Assembly (NCBI GenBank): GCA_963834365.1
Contig: CAWIBS010000030.1
Location: forward strand, 248,001-312,000
Reading direction: 5' to 3'
DNA: 64,000 nt
Origin: CAWJAP01 sp963834365
GTDB lineage: Bacteria; Acidobacteriota; Vicinamibacteria; Vicinamibacterales; Vicinamibacteraceae
Shown: one piece after another, positions 10,145-18,935 of the stretch
Numbering within the stretch: position 1 is the stretch's first letter
Layout: every line of letters starts with the position of its first letter
Translations under genes and position numbers: made by a program
Notes under the pieces: model-generated
Told to the model about the DNA's origin: nothing
Database searches by the model: none
What the model saw: only the letters and a program-made list of their open reading frames with translations

Positions 10145-10578
10145 CGGAACGTCGGCTTGCGGAGTTCTGTCTGGTCTTCGGTCTTCAGTCTTCGGTCAGG
10201 GCTACGGACTACGGGCTCCTGGCTACCGGGCTTGTGAAGGATTCCTGCCAGGGCCCGCAGCCCGTAGCCTGCAGTCCGGGATTGGTCTTCGGTCTTCGGT
10301 CTTCGGTCATGACGGCGGGGCTGAAGCCCCGCCCTACCGGTTTTGAGGTATCCCTCGTCGGTAGGCCAGGACTCTTGCAGGTATCCCTCGTCGTAGGCCG
10401 GACCTTCAGGTCCGGCGAGCTACAGGGCTTGCGAAAGCATGGGGGCGGGCCCGGGCCTGCAGCCGGTAGCCGGTAGCCGGGACACGGCGTCGGTCTTCAG
10501 TCTTCGGTCTTCAGTCTTCGGTCTTTGGCCTTTGGTCTTGGTCGCTGGTCACTGGTAGCTGGTCGCTGGTAGTTGTTG
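10145..10578. repeat. Gene-free spacer filled with heptamers and palindromes
   Basis: This 434-base gap holds no plausible gene. It contains heptamer arrays of the GGTCTTC type (10169-10199, 10284-10310, about 10490-10573), a perfect palindrome GCGGGGCTGAAGCCCCGC (10315-10332), and CCGGACCTTCAGGTCCGG (10398-10415). A direct repeat GGTATCCCTCGTCG occurs at about 10347 and 10380. The segment 10424-10575 matches, in reverse orientation, the spacer at 57583-57693. Confidence 0.85.
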
Positions 10579-11490
10579 TCAGGGTGAAGCGTGCGCCAGC
10601 TGCGTCTCGACGTCCGCCAGGCTGGGGATGCCGGCCAGCGCCCCGAGACGCGTGCAGCTGACCGCCGCCGCGGCATTCGCGAATCGCAGCACGTGGTCGA
10701 TCGGCCACCCCTGAAGCGTCGCGTAGATGAAGCCGCCGCGAAACACGTCACCGGCGCCGGTCGTGTCCACGGCATGGACGGCGAATCCCGGCGAGTGCAC
10801 GGCACGGTCCCCGTCGAGGCACAGCGCCCCCTGGGCGCCGAGGGTGACGCAGAGCAGGCCGTCGTGGCGCTTGCGCAGCGCGCGGAGCGCCGACTCGGCG
10901 TCGGATTGGCCCGTGAGCGCCAGCGGCACGTGCTCGGCGAAGATCGGGATCGTCACCGCGGCGACCAGCTCCTCGGTCCGGTCGGTGAGCCGGTCGATGT
11001 CGCTGGTCGCGCGCACGCCCGCCTCGCGCGCGACCCGCGCCGCGTCGATCGCCGCGCCTTGATCGACGTCATCGACGTGCAGCAGCCGTCCGGCACGGAT
11101 GGCGTCAACCGGGATCTCGCGCGGGCGGAGCGCCAACCGCTCGTCGCGGTCCCACAGGACGATGCGCTCGCCGGTGGATTCGTCGACGATGATGACGGCG
11201 AACTGGTTGGGGACGTCGCGGATGACCGAATCGGTCATGTCCACGTGATGGTGCGCCATTTCGGCGCGGATGCGGCGCCCGTTCTCGTCGGTGCCGGTGA
11301 TGCCGACGTATTTCGCCCGCAGCCCGAGACGGGCGCAGCAGGCCATCGCGGTCGTCATCTGCCCGCCGCAGGAGATGATCTGGCGATGGATCCGCATCTT
11401 CGCATGCGGACCGTGCGGCTGCGGCACCGCCGGCAGCAGGTTGACGAAGTCAACCGAGTTCGCGCCGATGCCGACGACGTCCCAGGACAC
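10579..11490 (-). CDS. PfkB/ribokinase-family carbohydrate kinase
   Basis: A 303-residue cytoplasmic sugar kinase of the PfkB family. The N-terminus has the glycine pair of the substrate lid (SCGGQMTTAMACCARLG), and the C-terminus has the anion-hole and catalytic motif DTTGAGDVFRGG, with the catalytic Asp of GAGD present. Length matches the family. The substrate cannot be told; ribose, fructose, ketodeoxygluconate and nucleosides are all possible. It stands alone between repeat-filled spacers, so context gives no help. Confidence 0.9.
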   Translation of the reverse strand: MSWDVVGIGANSVDFVNLLPAVPQPHGPHAKMRIHRQIISCGGQMTTAMACCARLGLRAKYVGITGTDENGRRIRAEMAHHHVDMTDSVIRDVPNQFAVIIVDESTGERIVLWDRDERLALRPREIPVDAIRAGRLLHVDDVDQGAAIDAARVAREAGVRATSDIDRLTDRTEELVAAVTIPIFAEHVPLALTGQSDAESALRALRKRHDGLLCVTLGAQGALCLDGDRAVHSPGFAVHAVDTTGAGDVFRGGFIYATLQGWPIDHVLRFANAAAAVSCTRLGALAGIPSLADVETQLAHASP

Positions 11491-11492
11491 TT

Positions 11493-11526
11493 AGAGGTAC
11501 GAAGGACGAAGTACGAGGAACGAAGT
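11493..11526. repeat. Heptamer array, GTACGAA type
   Basis: Imperfect seven-base units GTACGAA, GGACGAA, GTACGAG and GAACGAA lie directly behind the start codon of the PfkB kinase. A related array, CCTTCNT on the plus strand, lies at 62757-62807. Confidence 0.7.
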
Positions 11527-11632
11527 GGCGGGCGCACAAAGACGCGGAGGCATCGGATTCAGCACCGATGCCTCCCTGCGCCCTGAGTTTTGATCCAGCA
11601 ACCCGAAGGCTGCCTTGACAGGAGTCCCCTGA

Positions 11633-12001
11633 CTACCAGCGCGGCTCGCGACGGCCACCGCCCCCGCGTCCGCCGCCACCGCCACGGCCGCCGCGGCCGC
11701 TGCCGCCCCCATTGCCGTAGCCGCCTCCGCCGCCACCAAATCCGCCCCCTGCTGGCTTGGGGCGCGCCTCGTTGACTGCCAGCGTTCGGCCGCCCAGCTG
11801 CGCCTGATTCAGCTCGTCGATTGCCTTCTGCGCATCGTCGTCGTTGGTCATCTCGACGAATGCAAACCCACGCGCGCGCCCGGTGGCCATGTCGCGCATC
11901 ACGCGGACGGAATCCACGGGCCCGACCTTTCCGAACAGCTCTTCCAGTTCGGCCTCACCGGTCTCGTACGGAAGGTTCCCCACAAACAGCCTGCGACCCA
12001 C
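11633..12001 (-). CDS. Glycine-rich RRM RNA-binding protein
   Basis: A 122-residue single-RRM protein with RNP2 (LFVGNL, near residue 4) and RNP1 (RGFAFVEM, near 45), followed by an Arg/Gly tail of about 45 residues ending REPRW. It resembles the small Rbp proteins of cyanobacteria and other bacteria, which bind mRNA and often respond to cold. I chose GTG 12001 because the fold starts there (GRRLFVGNLP) and a short AGG stands upstream. An ATG at 12085 would add 28 residues of low-complexity, non-conserved sequence that looks like leader. A long structured leader precedes it. Confidence 0.88.
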   Translation of the reverse strand: MGRRLFVGNLPYETGEAELEELFGKVGPVDSVRVMRDMATGRARGFAFVEMTNDDDAQKAIDELNQAQLGGRTLAVNEARPKPAGGGFGGGGGGYGNGGGSGRGGRGGGGGRGGGGRREPRW

Positions 12002-12180
12002 GTTCCTGACTTTCCGGGTGCGGGAGCACCCTGCGCCCCCCGCTTTCGGGGGCGCGAAGAGAACTCGCCCGAGTGGCCTGTCCACTCCGCTCGCCAGTCA
12101 CGTCCAGGAGAGGCGGCGCAACTCGGGTTACGTCCTCTTCAACGCAGGTGAGGCTTGAGGCGGCAGTTCCTGACCGCAGC

Positions 12181-12209
12181 AGCGTAATGCATTCAGCCCG
12201 CAAAGACAA
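12181..12209 (-). promoter_or_regulatory. Candidate promoter for the RRM protein gene
   Basis: On the minus strand, TTGTCT (12204-12209) and TACGCT (12181-12186) are exactly 17 bases apart. Transcription from here would give a leader of roughly 170 bases containing GC-rich hairpins (about 12005-12060), reminiscent of the long leaders of cold-shock genes. The gap 12002-12325 otherwise holds degenerate GAGCCNN heptamers at 12240-12325. Confidence 0.45.
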
Positions 12210-12325
12210 CGAACAGAGGCCCAACCCATGAGCTTGAGCCACGCCCTCAGCCGGCCCAGCCCCTGAGCCGTGAGCCCTGAGCCCGCGCTGAAGCCCTACG
12301 GTCTCGAAACCTGAGCCTCGAGCCT

Positions 12326-13711
12326 TCAGTGTCCTTCATGCCCCGCGACGGCTTTCGCGAGGTCGCCGATGACCTGCTTGGCGTCGCCGAAAATCATGAG
12401 CGTGTTGTCTCCGGTATAGAGCTCGTTGTCGATCCCCGCAAAGCCGGGGTTCATCGTCCGCTTGATGGCCAGCACCGTCTTGGCGCGGTCGGCGTCGATG
12501 ATGGGCATGCCGAAGATCGGACTGCTCTTGTCGTGGCGGGCGGCGGGGTTGACGACGTCGTTGGCCCCCACCACCAGCGCGACATCGACCTGGCCCATCT
12601 CCGGGTTGATGTCGTCCATCTCGACCAGACGGTCGTACGGGATTTCGGCCTCGGCGAGCAGCACGTTCATGTGGCCCGGCATTCGGCCGGCCACGGGATG
12701 AATCGCGAACTTGACGTCGATGCCCTTCTTGTTGAGTTGCTCGTACAAGTCACGGACGCGGTGCTGGGCCTGCGCGACCGCCATGCCATAGCCGGGGATG
12801 ACGACCACGCTGCTCGCGTTCTCGAGAATCTGCGCCCCGTCCTCGGCCGTGGCGCTCTTGACCGTCCTCTGCTCGCCCGACACGGCGCTCGCCTGAACCT
12901 GTCCGAACGCGCCGAAGAGCACGTTGGTGAACGAGCGGTTCATCGCCCGGCACATGATGATCGAGAGAATGAGGCCCGACGATCCGTCGAGCGCGCCGGC
13001 GATGATGAGCAGCTTGTTCTCGAGCACGAACCCCATCGCGACTGCCGCAAGACCCGCATACGAGTTGAGCAGCGAGATGACGGTCGGCATGTCCGCGCCG
13101 CCTATCGGGAGGACGAGCAGCACGCCGAAGGCCAGTGCGAGGAAGATCAGCACCGGGAACAGCCAGATTTGCGACGAGTCGTAGACGAGATACCCGCCGA
13201 TTCCCACCGCCAGCGCCAGCAGGAGGAGGTTGACGACGTTCTGACCTTTGTAGGTGATGGGCCGCGTCGGCAGGACTTCCTGCAGCTTTCCCGCGGCCAT
13301 CAGGCTGCCGGTGCAAGTCAGGTAGCCGAGGATGACTTCGGCCGCAATCGCCCCCATGCGGAATGTCGTGAGCTCCGGGGTACCCGACCACAGGAAAAAC
13401 TTGGCCGTGCCCACCAGCCCGGCAGCCAGGCCGCCGAACGCGTGTGAGAGCGCGGTCCGTTGCGGCACCGCCGTCAGCGGAACCCACGACAGCGGAACGC
13501 CCACCGCAACGCCGAGGACCATCGCCACGAGAATCCACTCGTAGCTCTTCATGCCCTCGTGGAGGAGAGTGCCCGCAACCGCCAGGACCATGGCGATGAC
13601 GCCTGCCAGCACGCCCTGCCGGGCGGTCTTCGGGTCGTTCATCCACTTCAGCGAAAAGATGAACCCGATGGCCGACAGGAGGTAGATGACGCTGATCGAC
13701 TGCTCGATCAC
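12326..13711 (-). CDS. pntB: NAD(P) transhydrogenase subunit beta
   Basis: A 461-residue subunit of the proton-translocating transhydrogenase. Nine or so membrane segments occupy the first half, and an NADP(H)-binding domain III fills the C-terminal 180 residues with VIPGYGMAVAQAQH and VALVVGANDVVNPAA. It exchanges hydride between NAD(H) and NADP(H), coupled to proton movement in the inner membrane. Its ATG overlaps the stop of the upstream pntA C-terminal subunit by 4 bases (ATGA), which indicates translational coupling. Length and motifs match the family. Confidence 0.96.
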   Translation of the reverse strand: MIEQSISVIYLLSAIGFIFSLKWMNDPKTARQGVLAGVIAMVLAVAGTLLHEGMKSYEWILVAMVLGVAVGVPLSWVPLTAVPQRTALSHAFGGLAAGLVGTAKFFLWSGTPELTTFRMGAIAAEVILGYLTCTGSLMAAGKLQEVLPTRPITYKGQNVVNLLLLALAVGIGGYLVYDSSQIWLFPVLIFLALAFGVLLVLPIGGADMPTVISLLNSYAGLAAVAMGFVLENKLLIIAGALDGSSGLILSIIMCRAMNRSFTNVLFGAFGQVQASAVSGEQRTVKSATAEDGAQILENASSVVVIPGYGMAVAQAQHRVRDLYEQLNKKGIDVKFAIHPVAGRMPGHMNVLLAEAEIPYDRLVEMDDINPEMGQVDVALVVGANDVVNPAARHDKSSPIFGMPIIDADRAKTVLAIKRTMNPGFAGIDNELYTGDNTLMIFGDAKQVIGDLAKAVAGHEGH

Positions 13712-14001
13712 TTGCCGGGCTCCCGCCGCTTGAACATCTTCAGCATCCGGTCCGTGATGAGGAACCCGCTGACGATGTTGGTCATCGAGGCGAAGACCGC
13801 GACGGCGCCGAGCACGGTGCTGAGCGTGCTCTTCTGCTCGCCCGCGAGAATGACGGCGCCGACGATCGCAATCGCGGAAATGGCGTTCGTGAGCGACATC
13901 AGCGGCGTGTGCAGCAGCCGCGAGACCCGGCGGATGATGTCCAGCCCAAGGAAGGTGGCCAGCATCAGGACGAACAGGCCGGAAACGAAGTCGAAATGCA
14001 T
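13708..14001 (-). CDS. pntAB: NAD(P) transhydrogenase subunit alpha, part 2 (membrane)
   Basis: A 97-residue protein equivalent to the C-terminal membrane part of the alpha subunit in bacteria with a split alpha chain. Three to four hydrophobic segments and LLHTPLMSLTNAISAI are typical. The soluble NAD-binding alpha-1 subunit, normally the preceding gene, is absent: the next gene upstream is a PadR regulator on the other strand. The active complex must take alpha-1 from elsewhere in the genome or be incomplete. Confidence 0.93.
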   Translation of the reverse strand: MHFDFVSGLFVLMLATFLGLDIIRRVSRLLHTPLMSLTNAISAIAIVGAVILAGEQKSTLSTVLGAVAVFASMTNIVSGFLITDRMLKMFKRREPGK

Positions 14002-14019
14002 GGGCTACGGACCGCGGGC

Positions 14020-14048
14020 ATAGTGTCGCAGGCTGCCGGGAGTGTCAA
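14020..14048 (-). promoter_or_regulatory. Candidate promoter for pntAB-pntB
   Basis: On the minus strand, a perfect TTGACA (14043-14048) is followed after 17 bases by CACTAT (14020-14025). The start codon is at 14001, giving a very short leader. The operon therefore appears to begin with pntAB, in agreement with the missing alpha-1 gene. Confidence 0.5.
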
Positions 14049-14057
14049 GGAGCGCGA

Positions 14058-14147
14058 CGTGGTCTTTGGCCGCTGGTCTCTGGTCTTTGGTCTTTGGTCG
14101 CTGGTCTTTGGTCTTTGGTCGCTGGTCTTTGGTCGCTCGTCGCTTAT
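14058..14147. repeat. Heptamer array, GGTCNNN type
   Basis: About twelve consecutive seven-base units, mostly GGTCTTT and GGTCGCT, stand between the divergent pnt and PadR promoters. The first four bases GGTC are almost invariant while the last three vary among TTT, GCT, TCT and CGC. Confidence 0.85.
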
Positions 14148-14161
14148 CTTCATTCGTGTGC

Positions 14162-14201
14162 TTGACAGCTCTCTACGATACATATAGCGTTCATATATAT
14201 G
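14162..14201 (+). promoter_or_regulatory. PadR promoter and candidate operator overlapping the start codon
   Basis: A perfect TTGACA lies at 14162-14167, and an A/T-rich -10 region (TATAGC, 14183-14188) follows with a short 15-base spacer. An inverted repeat CATATA (14181-14186) and TATATG (14196-14201) spans the -10 region and includes the ATG at 14199. The message would be leaderless and the regulator would cover its own start. Autorepression is inferred from PadR family behaviour. Confidence 0.5.
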
Positions 14202-14546
14202 GCGCCGGAGAGCATGGACCGGAAGACCCTGCAGAAGGGCAGCGCCGAGGTGCTGGTGCTCGCCCTCCTCGAGGAGCGGGCGCGCCATGGCTACGAGATT
14301 GCGCTGCTCATCGAGCAGCGCTCGAGCGGCGAGATCCGCTTCCGGATCCCCTCCCTCTATCCGCTGCTTTACCGGCTCGAGAGCCGCGGCCTCGTCGAGG
14401 GCCGCTGGGTCGAGAAAGCGGGCGAGCGACGCCGGAGGTTCTACAAGCTGACGGCCGCTGGCCGCCAGGCCCTCGCCGCGCAGCGGCGCGGCTGGCGCAC
14501 GCTGTTCGAAGCCCTCGACAAGGTGGCGCAGTTCCGCCACGCGTGA
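14199..14546 (+). CDS. PadR-family transcriptional regulator
   Basis: A 115-residue winged-helix PadR protein. The family core is clear: LVLALLEERARHGYEI, the recognition helix around SLYPLLYRLESRGLVEG, and the wing RRRFYKLTAAGRQAL. An alternative ATG at 14214 would shorten it by five residues. It sits 7 bases ahead of a large permease with which it evidently forms an operon. In Acidobacteria such pairs recur many times per genome, and the regulator presumably represses the pair. Confidence 0.94.
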   Translation: MAPESMDRKTLQKGSAEVLVLALLEERARHGYEIALLIEQRSSGEIRFRIPSLYPLLYRLESRGLVEGRWVEKAGERRRRFYKLTAAGRQALAAQRRGWRTLFEALDKVAQFRHA

Positions 14547-14553
14547 ACGTCAT

Positions 14554-17295
14554 ATGCGCGACTGGCAAGCCTACGTCCGGCAGCACCTTCCCGCCCTCGC
14601 CTGCGCACCCGAATGCGAGGCGGAGATCGTCGAAGAGATTGCCCTGCAGCTCGAGGGCATCTATCGCACCGCGCGCGCCGCCGGCGCGTCGGAGGACGAG
14701 GCGTTCGCGCGCGTCGTGGACGAGGTGCCCGACTGGCACGACCTCGCGGCCGCCGTCATGGCATCGAAGTACCCGCGCACGGCGCCGCTCCGGCGAGCCG
14801 CCCAGGCACAGGTCCGGCGGATCGAAGAGGTCGAGGGTCGGCCACCGCTCGGAGACCTCACCCTCACGATCGTGCGCGAACTGAAACACGCCGTGCGGGC
14901 GCTGGCGGCGAGCCCGCTGTTCACCGCTACCTCGCTGCTGACGCTCGCGCTCGGCATCGGCGTCACGACCGCCGTCTTCTCGCTGGTCAATTCCGTCCTG
15001 CTGGCGCCGCTGCCCTACCGCGAGCCGTCACGCCTCGCGCTGGTGCAGCAGACGGAACCCGAGATTGCGGACCGCTATCCGGTCCTCGGCGCGAACCCGC
15101 GATCCTTCCGCGCCTGGGAGCGCGCGTGTCGGGCGACGTGCCAGGAACTCGCGGCGATCAAGGGCACCGCCGGGACGCTGACCGGTGGCGGCGAGCCCGA
15201 AGGGGTCACGGGCGCGCGGATCTCCCCCGGGTTCTTCGACGTGCTGGGCATCCGGCTCGTCGCAGGCCGCGGCTTCACCCCTGCCGAAGACAGGCCGGGC
15301 GCCGATGACGTCGTCGTTTTGAGCCACAGGTTGTGGGCACGCCGCTTCGGCAGCGATGCCGGCATCGTCGGGCGCTCGATCGAGCTCAACGGCCGCGCAA
15401 CCCAGGTCGTGGGCGTCGCAGCGCCGGCACCCGTGCTCCCGCGGCTCGAGCACCTCTCCACCGTCACGGCGATGACCGGCGTGCCGGAGTTCTTTCGGCC
15501 GTCCGCGTGGTCGGACGATCTGCTCGGGTCGCCCGGCGATTACGACACGATCGCCATCGTCCGCCTGGCACGCGACGCCACCGTCGCCCAGGCCGAGGCC
15601 GAGCTCGCCGCTATCACCGCCACCGAGTTCCGGGACGGGCCGATACATCCGACCACACGCGTGCGCCTGCTCGAGGACCACATCCTCGCACCGGCCCGGC
15701 GGCCGATGTCGCTGTTGCTGGCCTCGGTCGTGGCCACTCTCGTCATCGCGTGCGTGAACGTCGCCAATCTGCTCGGCGCGCAATGGGTCGCGCGGCGTCG
15801 CGAGGTGGCGATTCGCGCGGCGATGGGCGCGACGACGGGAAGCCTCCTCCGGTTGATCGCGGTGGAGAGCGGCCTGCTCGCCGCGGCAGGCGGCGCGGCC
15901 GGCCTGTTGCTCGCGTTCTCCGGGCTGCAGGTGCTCGTACGACTCGCGCCGGTTGCCATCCCGCGCCTCGACTCGGCGCGCCTCGACCAGGCCGCGTTCG
16001 GCGTCGCCGTGCTGGCGACGGTTGCGTGCGGCATCGTGTGCTCGCTGCTCCCGGCATGGCATGGCCTGCGGCGCGGGGCCGGCGAGACCCTCAAGGCCGG
16101 TGCCCACACCACCACCGACACGCGGCGCTCGGCCACGATCCGCACGTGGTTCGCCGGCGCCGAGGTGGCGCTCACCGCGGCCCTGCTCGTCGTCGGCGGG
16201 CTTCTGGTGGCGAGCCTGCGCAACGTTCTTCACGTCGATCCGGGCTTCCAGATCTCGCGGATTCTGGCGGTGGACCTGAAGCTGCCCGACGCGCGTTACC
16301 CCACCGCGGAAGACCGCGAGCGGTTCTTTACCAGCCTGCTGGCGTCGGTGCACGCCGCGCCGGGCGTCGAATCGGCAGGCATCGTCCGGGTGCTGCCGTT
16401 CGAGGGCGAGGCGACGGTGGACGTGGTCGCCACGGCCGGAGACACACGCCCCGTGACGGCGCACCCGGTGGCGAACCACCTGCAGGTCAGCCCTGGGTAC
16501 TTCCGGGCGCTGGGACTGCCGCTCGTGGCCGGCCGCCTGCTGACCGAAGCGGACAGCGGCCGCGAGGTGGCGCTCGTCAGCGAACGCACCGCCCGCGCGA
16601 TCTGGCCGAACCAGAATCCCATCGGCCAGCGGTTCCGGCGAAGCGGCCCGAAACGCCACTGGGAAGTCGTGGGTGTCGTCGCCGATGCGCGTCTCCTCGG
16701 GCTCGACAAGCCGCCGGGGCTGGTCACCTACGTGCCGTACTGGAGTGCGACGTCCATTGAGTTCTCGCTGGCGGTGAGGACCACCGCCGACCCCGAGAGC
16801 GCGTCAGGGGCGGTGCGGGCGGCCGTGGCCGCGCTCGATCGTCAACTGCCGCTGCAGCGCGTGAGAACGATGGAAGCCGTGCTCGAACGCACGCTGGGCA
16901 CGCGGCGCTTCCAGATGCAACTGATGATGGCGTTCGCGGGCGGGGGTGTCCTGCTCGCGTGCCTGGGCGTGTATTCGGTCGTCTCGGCGGGCGTCGAACG
17001 GCGGACACCGGAGTTCGCCATCAGGCTCGCGCTCGGCGCGACGCCAGCCGCCATCGCGCGGGCGGTGATCGCTCAGGGGCTCCGCCCCATCGTCGGTGGT
17101 CTGATACTGGGCATCGGAGGAGGTGTGGCGAGCGCCAGTGCGGTCGCGTCGCTGCTCTTCGGCGTCACCCCTTACGATCCCGCGGTCATCATGGGCGTCG
17201 TCGCGATGATGCTGGCCGTCGCCACGGCCGCGTCGCTATTGCCTGCCGTTCGGGCCACGCGCACGGATCCACTGTTGGCGCTGCGCCGAATCTGA
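14554..17295 (+). CDS. Orphan MacB/FtsX-type ABC permease (ADOP family)
   Basis: A 913-residue inner-membrane protein. Residues 1-80 form a cytoplasmic helical prefix shared by the PadR-linked group. One membrane segment follows (near 125-150), then a periplasmic MacB-like core domain, three FtsX segments (near 380-500), a second periplasmic domain and three terminal segments. This is the duplicated orphan permease layout, with no ATPase gene beside it. Substrate and energy source are unknown; export of lipids, peptides or drugs is the usual guess. The ATG is 7 bases after the PadR stop. Confidence 0.92.
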   Translation: MRDWQAYVRQHLPALACAPECEAEIVEEIALQLEGIYRTARAAGASEDEAFARVVDEVPDWHDLAAAVMASKYPRTAPLRRAAQAQVRRIEEVEGRPPLGDLTLTIVRELKHAVRALAASPLFTATSLLTLALGIGVTTAVFSLVNSVLLAPLPYREPSRLALVQQTEPEIADRYPVLGANPRSFRAWERACRATCQELAAIKGTAGTLTGGGEPEGVTGARISPGFFDVLGIRLVAGRGFTPAEDRPGADDVVVLSHRLWARRFGSDAGIVGRSIELNGRATQVVGVAAPAPVLPRLEHLSTVTAMTGVPEFFRPSAWSDDLLGSPGDYDTIAIVRLARDATVAQAEAELAAITATEFRDGPIHPTTRVRLLEDHILAPARRPMSLLLASVVATLVIACVNVANLLGAQWVARRREVAIRAAMGATTGSLLRLIAVESGLLAAAGGAAGLLLAFSGLQVLVRLAPVAIPRLDSARLDQAAFGVAVLATVACGIVCSLLPAWHGLRRGAGETLKAGAHTTTDTRRSATIRTWFAGAEVALTAALLVVGGLLVASLRNVLHVDPGFQISRILAVDLKLPDARYPTAEDRERFFTSLLASVHAAPGVESAGIVRVLPFEGEATVDVVATAGDTRPVTAHPVANHLQVSPGYFRALGLPLVAGRLLTEADSGREVALVSERTARAIWPNQNPIGQRFRRSGPKRHWEVVGVVADARLLGLDKPPGLVTYVPYWSATSIEFSLAVRTTADPESASGAVRAAVAALDRQLPLQRVRTMEAVLERTLGTRRFQMQLMMAFAGGGVLLACLGVYSVVSAGVERRTPEFAIRLALGATPAAIARAVIAQGLRPIVGGLILGIGGGVASASAVASLLFGVTPYDPAVIMGVVAMMLAVATAASLLPAVRATRTDPLLALRRI

Positions 17296-17369
17296 TGGCC
17301 GGGCTGAGGGCGGACACCTCCGGCCGCTCCAGCCGTTCGAGCCGCCCAGCCGCTCTAGAGCCCGACTTG

Positions 17370-18791
17370 TCAGCCGGCGCGGCGCGAGAGTGCGCGCCCA
17401 ATCGCAAGGACGACGTCGTCGCGCGTGCAGGGCTTGAGCAGGATCTCGTGCCCGTCGCTCCGGATCAGCTCGAGCACATCGTTCTCGGCAAACCCCGTGC
17501 AGACGACGATCGGCAGCGTGGGCCGCACCTGGCGGACACGGCGATACAGGTCGAGCCCCGTCCCGTCACCGAGAATCATGTCGAGCAGGACGACGTCGAA
17601 CTTTGCAGGATCCTCCGTGAAGACCCCGGTCGCCCGCTCCATCGATGTCACCACCGTGACGTCGTAGCGCTCGGCCGAGAGAATGATCCGGAAGTACTCC
17701 GCGATCGCTTCCTCGTCGTCCACGACCAGGACGCGACCGGCGACGGCGGGCGCTGGTGGCAGACGATCGGGTGGCGCGCTCTCGGATGGACGCGACAGCT
17801 CGAGACCAGGCGCGTCCGTCGCCGGGGCCGGCGCGATCGGAGCGGGCGCGGTCGTGATCTGGAGCGGCTCGACGGGCGGAGGCACGCCGAGCGTTTCTGC
17901 CCCCGCCAGCGGGAGAGAGATCGCGACGGTGGTACCCACGCCGACGGCGGAGTCGATCTCCAGGTAGCCGCCGTGCGACTCGGCGATCATGCGCGCGATG
18001 GTCAGGCCCAGACCGAGCCCGTGCCCGGGCGCCCGCGTCGTGTAGAACGGCTCGACCGCCTGTCGCGCCGCGGCCTCCGTCATCCCCTCGCCCTGATCCA
18101 CGACGGCAATCCGGGATGCCGGTCCTGCGGCCCGCTCGACGCGGGTGAGCTCGACGACGATCGCCGCGCCGGGGGCGGTCGCATCGCGCGCGTTCGCCAG
18201 CAGGTGCAGGATGGCCGACTGGAACTGCGAGGGGTCCACGAGGACCTCCGACGCCTGGCGGAGCCGCAGCTCGACCAGTCGATCCGGACCGGCAGCCAGC
18301 TCCAGCGACGGGAGCCACGCGGCGAGCGCCTGGTGGGTGTCGATTCGCCGGACGTGAGGGGGATTCGCGCGTCCGAACGCCTGCAACTGACGCGCAAGAC
18401 GAACACCCCGCTCGAGGCCGGTGCGGGCCATGCGCACGACGGGGCTGTCGGCGGAAAGGGGGTCGCTGAGTCGATCGACGCTGCTCGAAAGTATCTGCAG
18501 TACGTTCGTGAGCTCGTGTCCCACCACCGAAGCCACGCGCCCCAGCGCCTCGATATCGCGCAGGGACTCTGCCCCGATCTGGGCATAGGACGAAGGCTCG
18601 CCTCGGAGGGACTCGTGGGACGACGACCGGTGGGCCGCGAAGGGCTGGGGAGTCAGGCTGTCTCTCGTCGCCGACATCGCAAAAGTGTCGGCAGACCGGC
18701 ACCTGCAAGGACGCAGCCAGCTCGGCCTGGCAGCGAGGTGCCGATGCCGGGGCCCGGTTGTAAGCTCTGCGGTATTTGCAGAATACGTCAC
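17370..18791 (-). CDS. Hybrid histidine kinase with C-terminal receiver
   Basis: A 473-residue signalling protein. The phosphoacceptor box is VVGHELTNVLQIL (His92). The ATPase domain has the N box HLLANARDAT, G1 VVDQGEGM and G2 GHGLGLGLTIAR. A Pro/Ala-rich linker (about 315-350) leads to a receiver starting VLVVDDEEAIAEYF, with the phosphorylated Asp in VVLLDMILGDG and a late Lys in ILLKPCTRDD. No membrane segment or sensor domain is visible, so it is probably soluble. The N-terminal 38 residues are compositionally odd; ATG 18677 is a likely alternative start. No separate response regulator is adjacent. Confidence 0.88.
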   Translation of the reverse strand: MTYSANTAELTTGPRHRHLAARPSWLRPCRCRSADTFAMSATRDSLTPQPFAAHRSSSHESLRGEPSSYAQIGAESLRDIEALGRVASVVGHELTNVLQILSSSVDRLSDPLSADSPVVRMARTGLERGVRLARQLQAFGRANPPHVRRIDTHQALAAWLPSLELAAGPDRLVELRLRQASEVLVDPSQFQSAILHLLANARDATAPGAAIVVELTRVERAAGPASRIAVVDQGEGMTEAAARQAVEPFYTTRAPGHGLGLGLTIARMIAESHGGYLEIDSAVGVGTTVAISLPLAGAETLGVPPPVEPLQITTAPAPIAPAPATDAPGLELSRPSESAPPDRLPPAPAVAGRVLVVDDEEAIAEYFRIILSAERYDVTVVTSMERATGVFTEDPAKFDVVLLDMILGDGTGLDLYRRVRQVRPTLPIVVCTGFAENDVLELIRSDGHEILLKPCTRDDVVLAIGRALSRRAG

Positions 18792-18935
18792 AGCGCGACA
18801 CGTGTTCGGCGGTCGTGGCGGGTCGTGGCGAGCGTTCCGCGAAGGCCAGAAGAGCCGCGACAGGGAGACTTAACTCCCCGAAGCCCCTGGCAGTCTCGAA
18901 GGCCGGGCGTCGAAGCACAAGGCACAGGTTGCAAG

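Noticed and set aside
10145..10578. Possible CRISPR array because of regularly repeated short units
   Set aside because: Units are seven bases, without spacers of uniform length, and no cas gene is present.
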